61,446 nt of DNA from Bacillota bacterium (GCA_017577405.1 PIUA01000018.1:1-61446); one strand, 5' to 3'. Positions 1 to 8,918 are shown, counted from the first letter of the stretch. Made by a program: numbers and translations. The notes: generated from the sequence alone by a model not told the origin.

Positions 1-134
1 GGCACGGGTCTGGGCGGTGTTCTTCGGAGTCATGCTGTTGCATTCAGGGCCCGTTGACCAGCCGCAACATGCGATGACGGCGAGCGGATCTTGCGGAGGG
101 TGGACTCAGGCCTGGCCTAATTCGCGTTCACGGG

Positions 135-1622
135 GTGAGTCCGGACGTGGCGAGCCTTGTACATCTTGGCACGCTGCTGCTGGGCGGCGCTCTGCAGATG
201 TTGGGATTCGGCCGGTGGATGGTTCCACCAGCGGCCTGGCTCGCTCCCGTTTTCCTCTTGCACTATGCGCGGGAAGCGCCGCTCGGCGGCCTCGTCGTTC
301 TTTGGCTGGTGCTAGCCCTGGCAGCGGGTGCAAGCAACCGGGGCGTCATTCCTCTGAAAGGCTTGGGCTACGGCGGCGTCGTCGCGGGCATCGCGGCCGC
401 CATGACCGTGCCCTTCCTGATGGACCGCCTCTTTGCGGCACAGCCAGGCGGCGTCTGGTCCACCCTCGTGTTTCCGGTGACCTGGACGGCTGTGGGGTTC
501 CTGACCGCTCGATTCAATCCGTTCGGCACTTGGGGCATGCTGGCCTACACCCAGCATGGCATCGGCCCTCTGATGCAACTGGCTTCCGTGACGGGCATCT
601 GGGGCATCGACTTTCTCATCACTTGGTTTGCAGCTGTTGCCAACTGGGCGTGGGATCTGCACTTCGATTGGAGCTTGATCCAGAACGGCGTGGCCTTTTA
701 CGGGGCCGTTCTAGGTCTGGTGCTGGTGGGCGGTGGTCTGCGGCTCGCCCTGGCGCCCCATCGGGCGACGGTACGGGTGGCGGGCCTTGCCTGGCCCGAG
801 GGAGGGCCAGAATCGGGCGAGTACGAGCGGGTGCTCTCGGCCGTGTTCCGTCAAGCCATCGATGACCAGGTTCAGGAAAGCATGGCGCGCCTGCAGGAGG
901 TCTTCTTTGAGCGCACCCTCCGGGAGGCCCGGGCTGGCGCCCAGATCATTCTCTGGTCCGAGGCCAGTGTGCTGGTGCTGAAAGAGGAGGAGGAGGCGCT
1001 CATCGAGCGGGCCAGGAGCCTGGCTCGGGCGAACAACGTGTACCTCTTGATGGGGCTGGCCGTTCTGTCCCCCGGAGCCAACCGGCCGCTTGAAAACAAA
1101 GCTGTTTTCGTCAGCTCGGCCGGCGAGGTGATGGCATCGTACAACAAGACCATGGCTGTTCCTGGGCTGGAGCGGCAGCTGATGACGCCTGGTACGGGCA
1201 GGATTCCTGTCGTCGAAACCCCTTACGGCCGCGTGGCTTCGCCCATCTGTTTCGATCTCGACTTCCCTCATTTGGTGCGGCAAGTGGGGGTGGCAGGGGC
1301 CGATCTTCTGCTGGTGCCGGCGGCGGACTGGGCGGCCATCACGCACCTCCATCAAGCCATGGCCGAGTTTCGCGCCGTCGAGAACGGGACGGCCATGGTA
1401 CGGGTCACTCGTTCCGGCGGCTCGGGGGCGGTCGACCCGTACGGCCGCCGGTGCGCCTTCCTGGACAGCTATACGACTGAGGACGCGGTTCTGGTGGCCA
1501 ACGTGCCGGTCCGGGCGGGTCGCGGGACCATGTACTCGAGCGCGGGCGACCTCTTTGCCTGGCTATGCGTGTTTGGCGTCGCTGTCTTGGTCGTCCGGGC
1601 GGTGGCGGGAATCCTCGGGTAG
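135..1622 (+). CDS. Apolipoprotein N-acyltransferase-like membrane protein with C-terminal carbon-nitrogen hydrolase domain
   Basis: The 495-residue protein has a multi-pass membrane N-terminus (about residues 8-205), a nitrilase-superfamily domain (about 215-470) and a last membrane helix near 475-493. This is the layout of Lnt, which N-acylates lipoproteins at the outer face of the inner membrane. The catalytic triad of the superfamily can be placed at Glu276 (in LWSEAS), Lys338 (in YNKTM) and Cys372 (in SPICFD). I chose the GTG at 135, which gives a normal Lnt length; no strong ribosome site is visible. Sequence similarity to classical Lnt is loose, so another acyltransferase or amidase of the CN-hydrolase clan is possible. 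A decayed partial copy of its 5' end lies at 11001-11310. An Lnt-like enzyme agrees with a diderm envelope but does not prove one. Confidence 0.75.
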   Translation: MSPDVASLVHLGTLLLGGALQMLGFGRWMVPPAAWLAPVFLLHYAREAPLGGLVVLWLVLALAAGASNRGVIPLKGLGYGGVVAGIAAAMTVPFLMDRLFAAQPGGVWSTLVFPVTWTAVGFLTARFNPFGTWGMLAYTQHGIGPLMQLASVTGIWGIDFLITWFAAVANWAWDLHFDWSLIQNGVAFYGAVLGLVLVGGGLRLALAPHRATVRVAGLAWPEGGPESGEYERVLSAVFRQAIDDQVQESMARLQEVFFERTLREARAGAQIILWSEASVLVLKEEEEALIERARSLARANNVYLLMGLAVLSPGANRPLENKAVFVSSAGEVMASYNKTMAVPGLERQLMTPGTGRIPVVETPYGRVASPICFDLDFPHLVRQVGVAGADLLLVPAADWAAITHLHQAMAEFRAVENGTAMVRVTRSGGSGAVDPYGRRCAFLDSYTTEDAVLVANVPVRAGRGTMYSSAGDLFAWLCVFGVAVLVVRAVAGILG

Positions 1623-1707
1623 CCGGGAGCCAGCGGGGCAGGGAACCCTGGCGGTCAGCGATGCCCCGGTACTGGACGCCAGTAGAGGAGAGCGAGAGGC
1701 TGCATTC

Positions 1708-2016
1708 ATGGCGACGATTTGCCACATCACGACCGCATGGGAATGGGCGCGAGCTCTGAAGGGGTGGCCGTGGAAGTACCTTTCCGTTCCCCAGTGCTCA
1801 GACCAGCCTGTGTGCACGAGGACGGCTTTGCTTGCCGTCGTCTCTGGCGCCATGGCCGGGGCCCTCTTCAGCCTGGGCGAGCGGAGAACGGTTTTCCCGT
1901 ACGGCATGATCAACATGCTCTTTGAGTGGGGGGCCTTCGCCGCGGGGGGGCCGGTCTTTTTCGGGATCAAGGGGATTCCGCCATTAGATGCGGTGCGAAA
2001 CCAGAGGTATTTGTGA
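1708..2016 (+). CDS. Small hypothetical membrane protein, possibly a remnant
   Basis: An ATG at 1708 follows a GAGAGG motif by 8 bases and opens a 102-residue frame. The middle (residues about 47-85) has two hydrophobic stretches, including LLAVVSGAMAGALFSLG and a later Gly/Phe-rich segment. I recognise no family. It starts 85 bases after the lnt-like gene. From 2017 to 2246 I see nothing coding. It may be a fragment of a longer membrane protein; only the hydrophobic pattern and start signal support it. Confidence 0.3.
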   Translation: MATICHITTAWEWARALKGWPWKYLSVPQCSDQPVCTRTALLAVVSGAMAGALFSLGERRTVFPYGMINMLFEWGAFAAGGPVFFGIKGIPPLDAVRNQRYL

Positions 2017-2246
2017 GTTGCAACCGCAGCACACCGTGCTCTCTTCCTTGCGGAGCATGGATCCTAGTGCGCGCGGCAAGGCTTCGATCGCTAGAGCGGT
2101 GTACATTACAGTGGGCCCATGTACCGACGTGAGCTTGCCGCCAGGACAGCGCATATACCTTGAAATTCCAAAGACGTAGCCGCACCATCGTCACCATCGC
2201 CCGGCGAGACGGAGGGGATGACGGCACGAGGTGCCAGCGTCTGGCG

Positions 2247-2762
2247 TCATCTGTGGATGGCGTGGAGGAACGCCTGGGGCTCGTCGACGGCGAGGACGAT
2301 CCGGGTGAACCGGACAGGCCGGCTGAACGGGAAAAGGCGTGCCGTCAAGGGCGCGCTGAGCCGCAGCTCGACCAACCCTTCCCGGTGGGGCACGAGATAG
2401 AGCGTGTCGTCCTTAGCAAGGTAGAGAGGCCAGGTCTGAGCCGCTGGTGTGACGTCGTGAGGGATGGTCGCCAGGGAATGGGCTGCAACGAGGATAGCGA
2501 TGGGCACCTCCAGGCGGAAGTAACCGAAGTGGAGCAGAAGCCGGTCGCCGAGCAGCCGGTGCCGCGTGCGGAAGACCCGCATGACAGCGTGGACGATGCC
2601 TGTGAGAACAAGGAACCCGAGCCCCGCCGCCACGAACCGCCATGGCGGCGGGAGCACTAAGAAGAGCGCTACGACGACGGTTGTATCAAGGACAACCCAC
2701 AGGCCCAGGGCGGCGGCCGCGCTTCGCAGGCCGACCGCGTGGCGATGGTAGCTGAACTCCAC
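2247..2762 (-). CDS. Membrane-anchored PH-like (bPH-type) protein, hypothetical
   Basis: This 171-residue protein starts at a GTG preceded by a strong GAGGGAGGT ribosome site. Two hydrophobic helices (about residues 10-35 and 38-62) are followed by a soluble beta-rich domain whose repeated strands (LLLHFGYFRLEVP, TLYLVPHREGLVEL) and C-terminal helix (VDEPQAFLHAIHR) resemble bacterial PH-like domains. Its function is unknown. The start codon lies 43 bases downstream of the stop of a decayed permease on the same strand (2803-3030), so the two were probably once an operon. The family call rests on fold-like pattern only. Confidence 0.5.
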   Translation of the reverse strand: MEFSYHRHAVGLRSAAAALGLWVVLDTTVVVALFLVLPPPWRFVAAGLGFLVLTGIVHAVMRVFRTRHRLLGDRLLLHFGYFRLEVPIAILVAAHSLATIPHDVTPAAQTWPLYLAKDDTLYLVPHREGLVELRLSAPLTARLFPFSRPVRFTRIVLAVDEPQAFLHAIHR

Positions 2763-2802
2763 GGCACCTCCCTCCTCGGAGCGGGCCCGAGCAGTTGGAA
2801 AC

Positions 2803-3030
2803 TTAGAATTCCTTCCTCGCATAGAGCCAAACCGAGACGCGCCAGGAGGCCAGCAGCAGGATGATAGGCGCAGTGGCCAGGACGAAAGGTAACGGCAGCT
2901 ACTGTAGGAACTGAACGACGGCCTCCAACCCCTACAAATTGTACCTGGCGACCAGGTTGTAGACGATCGGGACGACCGTGATGAACAGGAGAAACACGAC
3001 GAGGAGGCCGATCTGGACGACGGGCGCCGA
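2803..3030 (-). pseudogene. Decayed membrane-protein gene, C-terminal part (ABC-2-type permease-like)
   Basis: Reading the minus strand gives two long hydrophobic segments, LLVVFLLFITVVPIVYNL and FVLATAPIILLLAS, ending in WLYARKEF and TAA at 2803. Two in-frame TAG codons interrupt it: one after VARYNL, the other after VVQFLQ. The frame upstream of about 3030 no longer matches, which suggests a frameshift. The order of helices and the basic C-terminal tail are those of the last helices of an ABC-2-type permease, but the family is not certain. It lies directly upstream of the PH-like gene. The stretch from about 3031 to 3333 has no recognisable gene. Confidence 0.5.
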
Positions 3031-3333
3031 GCCAGTCGTACGGGAAGACGACCGAGACGACGGCGATCGCGCTGGCTCAAGAAGGACCCCGGATCACCGG
3101 CCAGGTGATGCCTCCCTCGCACGCTCCGGGCATAGAATGCCGTGTCTTGGTAAATGGCTATGGCCGATGTCGGGGGCGTCCGACTCCCCGAAGGGAGCAA
3201 GTGAGCGTTTGCCTCAACGCGACCACGGTTTAGGAATTCGACTGAGACCAAGGACGGATACGGATATCGAAACAAAACGACGGCAATACGAGTTCCTGTA
3301 AGACATGTTGCAAGCCGTGAGGAGAACCATTTC

Positions 3334-3362
3334 TTGAAGGCCATTGGCGGGGCGGATATAAT
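3334..3362 (+). promoter_or_regulatory. Sigma-A-type promoter for the acid-sugar operon
   Basis: TTGAAG (3334-3339) and a perfect TATAAT (3357-3362) are separated by 17 bases. Transcription would begin near 3369, leaving a leader of about 215 bases before the KdgT-type gene at 3586. The leader is not recognised as a known riboswitch. It carries an 11-base tandem repeat at 3532-3553. Confidence 0.6.
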
Positions 3363-3531
3363 TGCCACATACAGTCACTCACTGAATGATCGGACTTGAG
3401 CATGCAGCGACCAGGTGCTGGGTGTGTCCCGTGAGGTGCGGCTTCACTCCCGGACGACCAGCATCTCGGGCGGTTGGGGTTTGGACGACCGCTCGGCGCT
3501 GTGAAATGGCAGTACTTTACAAAAGCTCATA

Positions 3532-3553
3532 GTAGGCTCTGGGTAGGCTCTGG
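3532..3553. repeat. Two perfect tandem copies of an 11-base unit in the operon leader
   Basis: GTAGGCTCTGG is present twice head to tail, at 3532-3542 and 3543-3553, ending 32 bases before the start codon at 3586. It could be a regulator-binding pair (11 bases is about one helical turn) or a replication-slippage duplication. Confidence 0.6.
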
Positions 3554-3585
3554 CAGCTGCTTATCGAGGGGAGGCGTCTCATCGC

Positions 3586-4551
3586 ATGGTTCCAATCGTA
3601 GCAACACTCAACCGGGTTCCTGGTGGCACGATGCTCATCCCGCTCCTGCTGGGCTCCATCGTCCGCACCTTCGCCCCCGGGTTTCTTGAACTCGGCTCCT
3701 TCACCAGCGCCCTTTTCCGGGACAGCGCCCTGCCGCTGATCGCCCTGCTGGTCCTGGCGACGGGGGCTCAGCTCAACCTGCGCCAGAGTGGGCGGGTGCT
3801 GGCCAAGGCGGGCACGCTGGTCCTCTTCAAGACTTTCCTTCCGGCCCTGCTGGCCATCGCCTACGGCTACCTATTCGGCCTGGACGGCATCCTGGGGATC
3901 TCCCTGCTGGCGTTCATGGTGGCCTTCATCAACTCCAACGGGGGTCTCTGGATCGCCTTGGCCTCCCAGTACGGCGACGAGGAGGACCGGGGGGCGTACA
4001 TCGCCAGCGCCCTGAACGATGGGCCCTTCTTCACCCTGCTCTTCCTCGGCTTGAGCGGCCTGGGGGCGATCCCCTGGCAGGCCCTGGTGGCGGCCATCGT
4101 GCCCTTCATCATCGGCTTCATCCTGGGCAACCTGGACGAGCGGTTCGCCAAAATGATGGAGCCCACCGCGTCCATCACCATTCCCTTCTTCGCCTTCGCC
4201 CTGGGGGCCGGCATCGATCTCCGCTCTCTGGCGGTGGGGGGTGCGACGGGGCTGATCTTGGGGGTGCTGGTCTCGGTGGTCACCGGATACCTGGGGGTCT
4301 TGGGGTACCGGCTGCTTCTGGGTGAGCGCTCGGCCGTCGGCTTCGCTGTGGGGACGACGGCGGGGAATGCGGTGGTCACCCCGGCCATCGTGGCCCAGGC
4401 GGACCCCCGCTTCGCTCCCTTTGTCGAGGTGGCTGCCGCCCAGATCGCCGCGGCGGTGCTGGTGACGGCCATCCTCACGCCCCTCCTCACCCACTACTTC
4501 CACCAGCGCTGGAGCGGCCAGCGTCCCGCGCCTTCGGGGGCAAGGGTCTAG
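3586..4551 (+). CDS. 2-keto-3-deoxygluconate permease (KdgT) family transporter
   Basis: The 321-residue, about ten-helix protein begins with the family's typical N-terminus (LNRVPGGTMLIPLLLGS) and contains FMVAFINSNGGLWIALA and the conserved TTAGNAVVTPA segment. The length matches KdgT (about 315-330). The ATG at 3586 follows GAGGGGAGG by 11 bases. KdgT proteins import 2-keto-3-deoxygluconate and related sugar acids with protons. The two genes that follow make enzymes for four-carbon acid sugars, so the likely substrate here is D-threonate or D-erythronate rather than KDG; that is inference from context. Confidence 0.85.
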   Translation: MVPIVATLNRVPGGTMLIPLLLGSIVRTFAPGFLELGSFTSALFRDSALPLIALLVLATGAQLNLRQSGRVLAKAGTLVLFKTFLPALLAIAYGYLFGLDGILGISLLAFMVAFINSNGGLWIALASQYGDEEDRGAYIASALNDGPFFTLLFLGLSGLGAIPWQALVAAIVPFIIGFILGNLDERFAKMMEPTASITIPFFAFALGAGIDLRSLAVGGATGLILGVLVSVVTGYLGVLGYRLLLGERSAVGFAVGTTAGNAVVTPAIVAQADPRFAPFVEVAAAQIAAAVLVTAILTPLLTHYFHQRWSGQRPAPSGARV

Positions 4552-4578
4552 GGCGCCTAGGAAGGAGAGGGGGCTATC

Positions 4579-5895
4579 ATGGAGGCACCCTACGCGGTGA
4601 TCGCTGACGATCTGACGGGGGCTGGCGATACGGGCGTCCAGTTCGCCCACGCGGGCTTGCGCACCCGGGCCCTGCTGGGGGAGTGGGATGCGGCCGCGGT
4701 GGGGGGCGTGGACGTGGTGGTGCTCAACACCGAAAGCCGCGCCCTGGGCCCTGCGGAGGCGTACCAGGTGGTGGAGCGGACCGCCGTGCGCCTGCGGGAG
4801 GCGGGGGTCGTGCCCATCTACAAGAAGATCGACTCCACCATGCGGGGGAACGTGGGGGCCGAGGTGGAGGCGGTGATGGATGTCTTCGGCCTCAAGCTGG
4901 CGGTCATCTGCCCCGCCTTCCCCGCCAACCGGCGCCTGGTGGCGGGCGGCTACCTCCTGGTGGACGGCCAGCCCGTCGCCCGGACCGCCATCGGGCGGGA
5001 CCCGGTGGCCCCTGTGAAGATGAGCTCCATCCCCGCGCTCCTCGCGGCCCAGTGCCGGCGCCCCGTCCGCCACGTGGGCCTGGACACCCTGGACCAGGGC
5101 CGGGAGGCCCTCCGGCAGGCGCTCGAGCCACCGGCCGAGGGGGCCCTGGCGGTGGTGGACGCCGCCAGCGAGGCGGACCTGGCCGCGATGGTGGAGGCCC
5201 TCTTTGATGAACCGGGGGTGCTCTTCGTCGGGTCGGCCGGCCTGGCGGCGCCCCTGGCTGAGCGCCTCGCCCAGCGACGGAGGGTGGAAGAGGCCGAGGC
5301 GGGCGACCGCAGGGCCCCAGAGGCCCAGCCGCTGGTGGTGGTCGCCTGCGGTTCGGTCAACCCTGTTACCCGGGAGCAGCTGGACGAGCTGGTCCGCTCC
5401 GGCAACGTGACCGTGCTCACCGTGGATGTGGAGGCGGCCCTCCGGGGTGGCCCGGCCTGGGACGGGTGGCTGCAGGCGGCCCGAGGACAGATCCGCGCCG
5501 CGGCCGCCCGGCCGGGGCAGGCTTTGGTGGTGGCCACCCCAGGCGGGCGGGAGGATGTGGAGCAGGCTCAGCAGATCGGCGCCGGCCTGGGTCTGGAGCC
5601 GGCGGCGGTGGCGGGCAGGCTGGCCAACGCGCTGGCTGAGACCGTGATCCAGATGATGGACGAGATCGACCTCGCAGGCGTCATCGCCACCGGAGGTGAC
5701 ACGGCCCGGGCCCTCTTCGCCCGCCTGGGGGCGGCCGGCATCGACCTCAACTCCGAGGTTTTCCCCGGCATCCCCTACGGCACCCTGACCGGTGGGAGCC
5801 ACCCGGGCCTGCGGGTGGTGACCAAGGCGGGGGGCTTCGGACCGCGCAACGCCCTGGTGGAGGCGGTCCGCTACCTGGAGAGCCTGCCCCTGTGA
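4579..5895 (+). CDS. Four-carbon acid-sugar kinase (DUF1537, DtnK/OtnK-type)
   Basis: The 438-residue protein has the N-terminal IADDLTGAGDTG motif of the DUF1537 kinase family (residues about 8-19) and the C-terminal nucleotide-binding motifs VIATGGDTA and YGTLTGG. These kinases phosphorylate C4 of D-threonate, D-erythronate or a related acid with ATP. The gene starts 27 bases after the permease, behind GGAAGGAGAGGG, and ends 15 bases before the PdxA2 gene, so the three form an operon. The kinase plus PdxA-type dehydrogenase pairing is the established D-threonate/D-erythronate route to dihydroxyacetone phosphate. Which C4 acid is used cannot be told from sequence. Confidence 0.85.
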   Translation: MEAPYAVIADDLTGAGDTGVQFAHAGLRTRALLGEWDAAAVGGVDVVVLNTESRALGPAEAYQVVERTAVRLREAGVVPIYKKIDSTMRGNVGAEVEAVMDVFGLKLAVICPAFPANRRLVAGGYLLVDGQPVARTAIGRDPVAPVKMSSIPALLAAQCRRPVRHVGLDTLDQGREALRQALEPPAEGALAVVDAASEADLAAMVEALFDEPGVLFVGSAGLAAPLAERLAQRRRVEEAEAGDRRAPEAQPLVVVACGSVNPVTREQLDELVRSGNVTVLTVDVEAALRGGPAWDGWLQAARGQIRAAAARPGQALVVATPGGREDVEQAQQIGAGLGLEPAAVAGRLANALAETVIQMMDEIDLAGVIATGGDTARALFARLGAAGIDLNSEVFPGIPYGTLTGGSHPGLRVVTKAGGFGPRNALVEAVRYLESLPL

Positions 5896-5910
5896 AGGAG
5901 GGAGCACGGG

Positions 5911-7023
5911 ATGGCCAACGTGACTGAGCTGGAGCGAGAAGCTTCCACGGAGGAGCGAACCGCCCCCCAGCCCCAAGCTTCCGGTGGGGAGGCGAGGCCG
6001 GTCCTGGCCCTGACCATGGGGGACGTGGCCGGCATCGGGCCTGAGATCGTGGTGAAGGCCCTGGCCCGGCCCGAGGTCCACCAGCGGGCCCGCTGCCTGA
6101 TCCTGGGCGACGTGGCCGTGCTGGAGAAGCACCTCCGCTTCTGGCCGGAGACGGCGCCGGTCCAGCCCACGGTCCACCAAGTCACCTCCCCTGCCGGGGC
6201 CCGCTGGGAGCCGGGGGTGCTTAACATCCTCCAGCCGGGTGAGCCCCTGGGCGAGGTGGCGCCTGGGCGGCTCTCGGCCACCGCCGGCCGGGGGGCGGTG
6301 GAGTTCGTCAAGGGCGCGGTGGAGCTGGCCAAGGCGGGGCAGGTGGCTGGGATTGTGACCGCACCCCTCAACAAAGCGGCCATCCACATGGCGGGCTTCC
6401 CGTACCCTGGGCACACCGAGCTCTTGGCCGAATCCTTCGGCGCCGCCCGCTACTCTTTGGTGCTCTCCGCCCGGGGCCTCTTCATCTTCCACGTGACCAC
6501 CCACGTCAGCCTCCGGGAAGCCATCGAGCGGATCACCAAAGAACGGGTCCTGGCCCAGATCCGGCTCGCCCACCTGCTGGCCAAAGCCCTGGGCCAGGAG
6601 GAAGCGACCATCGCCGTTGCCGGCTTGAACCCCCACGCGGGCGAAGGGGGCCTCTTCGGCAACGAGGAGGAGGTGGCCATCGGGCCCGCGGTGGAGGAGG
6701 CCCGGGCGGCGGGGATCCCCGTTGACGGGCCGCTGCCGGCCGACGTCGCCTTCCCCCGGGCCGCCCAGGGACGCTACCGCTTCGTCATCGCCATGTACCA
6801 CGACCAGGGCCACGCGGTCTTCAAGAGCCTCTACTTCGATGAGGGTGTTAACATCACCGTAGGTCTCCCCATCATCCGCACCTCCGTCGACCACGGGACC
6901 GCCTTCGACATCGCCGGCCAGGGTGTGGCCAACGAGGCCAGCCTGGTCCAGGCCATCGAGCTGGCCGCCCGCTTGGGCCCCAAGTGGGGAGAGATCTGGC
7001 GGGAGGCCCAGGCGTTGATCTAG
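5911..7023 (+). CDS. pdxA2: PdxA2-type 4-phospho-D-threonate / D-erythronate dehydrogenase
   Basis: The 370-residue protein matches the PdxA family over its length after a 30-residue variable N-terminus: LALTMGDVAGIGPEI (about 31-45), the metal-ligand motif YPGHTELLAE, and YHDQGHAVFKSLYF near the end. PdxA makes a vitamin B6 precursor. The PdxA2 branch, found next to DUF1537 kinases, oxidises and decarboxylates 4-phospho-D-threonate or -erythronate to dihydroxyacetone phosphate with NAD+. Position immediately after the kinase favours PdxA2. The ATG at 5911 follows GGAGGGAGCACGGG. A GC-rich hairpin follows the stop codon. Confidence 0.85.
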   Translation: MANVTELEREASTEERTAPQPQASGGEARPVLALTMGDVAGIGPEIVVKALARPEVHQRARCLILGDVAVLEKHLRFWPETAPVQPTVHQVTSPAGARWEPGVLNILQPGEPLGEVAPGRLSATAGRGAVEFVKGAVELAKAGQVAGIVTAPLNKAAIHMAGFPYPGHTELLAESFGAARYSLVLSARGLFIFHVTTHVSLREAIERITKERVLAQIRLAHLLAKALGQEEATIAVAGLNPHAGEGGLFGNEEEVAIGPAVEEARAAGIPVDGPLPADVAFPRAAQGRYRFVIAMYHDQGHAVFKSLYFDEGVNITVGLPIIRTSVDHGTAFDIAGQGVANEASLVQAIELAARLGPKWGEIWREAQALI

Positions 7024-7049
7024 GCCGTCCGTTCCATGGGCCGGACGGC
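7024..7049 (+). terminator. Hairpin after the acid-sugar operon
   Basis: GCCGTCCG (7024-7031) pairs with CGGACGGC (7042-7049) around a 10-base loop, immediately after the PdxA2 stop codon. There is no T-run, as for most hairpins in this window. Confidence 0.45.
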
Positions 7050-7117
7050 GCCTGACCCCCCGGCTGAGATCTGGATCTCGACGGGATCTCGTGAGAGGGT
7101 TCACCCGAGAAGAGGGG

Positions 7118-7146
7118 TCCCACCCGGGGCCTTCGCCCGGGTGGGA
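7118..7146 (+). other. Strong hairpin upstream of the methyltransferase gene
   Basis: TCCCACCCGGG (7118-7128) pairs perfectly with CCCGGGTGGGA (7136-7146), 11 pairs around GCCTTCG. It ends 35 bases before the GTG at 7181 and may be a second terminator for the upstream operon or an attenuator for the methyltransferase gene. Confidence 0.5.
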
Positions 7147-7180
7147 TCGGTCTATCCTCACCCCCGGGAGGGATGGTCTC

Positions 7181-7900
7181 GTGTATGAAGGGAAGTCCAG
7201 TGTTGATGAGATTCGGCGCCGATTTGATCAGGATGTGGAGCGGTTCTCCAACCTGGAGACGGGCCAGAGTGCGACCATCGACGCGCCGCTTGCCCTCGAC
7301 CTCGTCACCCAGGTGGTGGCCCGGCTCAACCCGAGCGCGACCGCCCTGCTCGACGTCGGGTGCGGGGCGGGGAACTACGCCCTCAAGCTCCTGCAACGCC
7401 TGCCCGGCCTCGACGTGACCCTCCTCGACCTGAGCCGGCCCATGCTGGACCGGGCCGTGGAACGGGTGACGCCGGCCACCACGGGGAAGGTGACCGCCAT
7501 CCAAGGGGACGTACGGGAGGTGGAGCTCGGCCGGGAGCAGTACGACGTCATCTTGGCGGGGGCCGTGCTCCATCACCTGCGCGGCGATCAAGAGTGGGAG
7601 CACGTCTTCGCCAAGCTGTACGACGCCCTCAAACCCGGCGGGTCTTTCTGGATCGTCGACCTGATCACCCACGCCATTCCCCAGGTGCAGGAGGTAATGT
7701 GGGAGCGCTACGGCGCGTACCTGACCGGGCTGAGGGACGAAGCTTACCGGGATCACGTCTTCGCTTATATCGAGCGGGAAGACACCCCCCGGACGGTCAT
7801 GTACCAGGTGGATCTGCTCCGGTCCGTGGGCTTCCGCGAGGTGGAGATCCTGCACAAGAACAACTGCTTCGCGGCCTTCGGCGGGGTGAAGGGCCCGTAG
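7181..7900 (+). CDS. Class I SAM-dependent methyltransferase
   Basis: The 239-residue protein has the Rossmann SAM-binding motif I LLDVGCGAGNYALKLL (residues about 56-71), an acidic motif II end (VTLLDLS), motif IV VILAGAVLHHL and LKPGGSFWIVDL. It is a typical small-molecule or unknown-substrate class I enzyme; the substrate cannot be deduced. The GTG at 7181 follows GGGAGGGA at a good distance and removes an unlikely Gly/Pro-rich N-terminal extension. It stands alone between hairpins. Confidence 0.8.
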   Translation: MYEGKSSVDEIRRRFDQDVERFSNLETGQSATIDAPLALDLVTQVVARLNPSATALLDVGCGAGNYALKLLQRLPGLDVTLLDLSRPMLDRAVERVTPATTGKVTAIQGDVREVELGREQYDVILAGAVLHHLRGDQEWEHVFAKLYDALKPGGSFWIVDLITHAIPQVQEVMWERYGAYLTGLRDEAYRDHVFAYIEREDTPRTVMYQVDLLRSVGFREVEILHKNNCFAAFGGVKGP

Positions 7901-8053
7901 GACGGAGGACCGGCTGCCGCAGGACGGCGGGCCGGCGGCACCGCGTGTCGGAGGTGCATCCCATGCGATCCGAGGGCCCCAGGACACGGCGGCCGCCATC
8001 ACCCGGGCGATGAAGAGTGCGGCATCCGGGCCATTCCCTGAAGAGGTGCGCCC

Positions 8054-8530
8054 GTGAAGGGAGGGTTGATGTTGGAGCTCCGAGTACCTCCCGCCATCGT
8101 CTGGCTGGTCTGCGCGGTGCTGATGGGCCTTGCCAGCAGGCTGGCCAGCTCGCTGTCCATCAGCATTCCTGCGCCCCTGACGGCAGGCTTCATCGTACTC
8201 TGTGTGCTCAGCGGTTGCGGCATGGCCTGGCTGGCCCTCAACGCCTTCTACCAGGCCCAGACCACGACCCATCCCATGCATCCGGACCAGGCCTCGGCCC
8301 TCGTGACCGACGGCATCTACCGGTACACCCGAAACCCCATGTACCTCGGCATGACCCTGCTGCTCTTGGCGTGGGCCCTCTACCTGGCCAACTGGGCAGC
8401 GCTCCTCGGGGTCGCCCTCTTTATGGCCTACATCACCCGCTTCCAAATCATCCCCGAAGAGCGAGCGCTGCAGCGCATCTTCGGAGAGGAGTACGAGGCG
8501 TACCGGCGCTCGGTGCGGAGGTGGGTGTAG
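8054..8530 (+). CDS. Isoprenylcysteine carboxyl methyltransferase (ICMT/PEMT)-family membrane protein
   Basis: The 158-residue protein has four or five hydrophobic helices and the family's conserved C-terminal block: LVTDGIYRYTRNPMYLGM, IIPEER and FGEEYEAYRRSVRRW. Bacterial members methylate unknown lipid or protein substrates in the membrane using SAM. The GTG at 8054 has GAGGTG upstream; an ATG at 8069 behind GGGAGGG is an equally good start and would shorten the protein by five residues. Confidence 0.75.
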   Translation: MKGGLMLELRVPPAIVWLVCAVLMGLASRLASSLSISIPAPLTAGFIVLCVLSGCGMAWLALNAFYQAQTTTHPMHPDQASALVTDGIYRYTRNPMYLGMTLLLLAWALYLANWAALLGVALFMAYITRFQIIPEERALQRIFGEEYEAYRRSVRRWV

Positions 8531-8918
8531 AGGGTTCGCGGGGACCATTCCACCGCTTGAGTGTGGAGAACATGGGACCGTGCTGGGGATCGCACGGAGG
8601 GTCCCTTGAGACATCGTGCGGGCCTGCGGGGTCACCCATTCTGGAAGCAGGGTCGGCGAGCTCTGGGCGCTAATCTGATGAAGGTCTTCACCCTACGTTT
8701 CCAAGCAGAGGTGCTGAACCGTGGCCTCTTACGTGATGCATGAGAATCACGGCAGCATCACGGCGGAGCTGCAGTCGGACCAGGTAGTCTTGAGTGCGTC
8801 CCAAGCCTTGAGCGCGCTGGCGGAAGGGCGGGCAGCGGCCACGAGCTAGATCCTGCCCGTTGTGGGGCGTCGGCAGGATGACGTGCATCCCTTCAATCTG
8901 CCTTTGGGAAGTGCGTTC
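8531..8918. other. Intergenic stretch with one doubtful small frame
   Basis: No family is recognisable here. The best candidate is a 42-codon frame starting with GTG at 8721 and ending at TAG 8849, rich in Ala, Ser and Leu. It has no good ribosome site. I give it little weight. Confidence 0.25.

Noticed and set aside
3871-7161. A very long open frame on the minus strand across the acid-sugar operon
   Set aside because: It is the antisense of three well-supported genes, is very rich in Gly, Arg and His, and matches no family; long antisense frames are expected in high-GC coding DNA.
6872-8635. A 587-codon minus-strand frame over the methyltransferase genes
   Set aside because: It overlaps two recognised plus-strand genes and reads as low-complexity Pro/Arg/Gly; no start signal or family.
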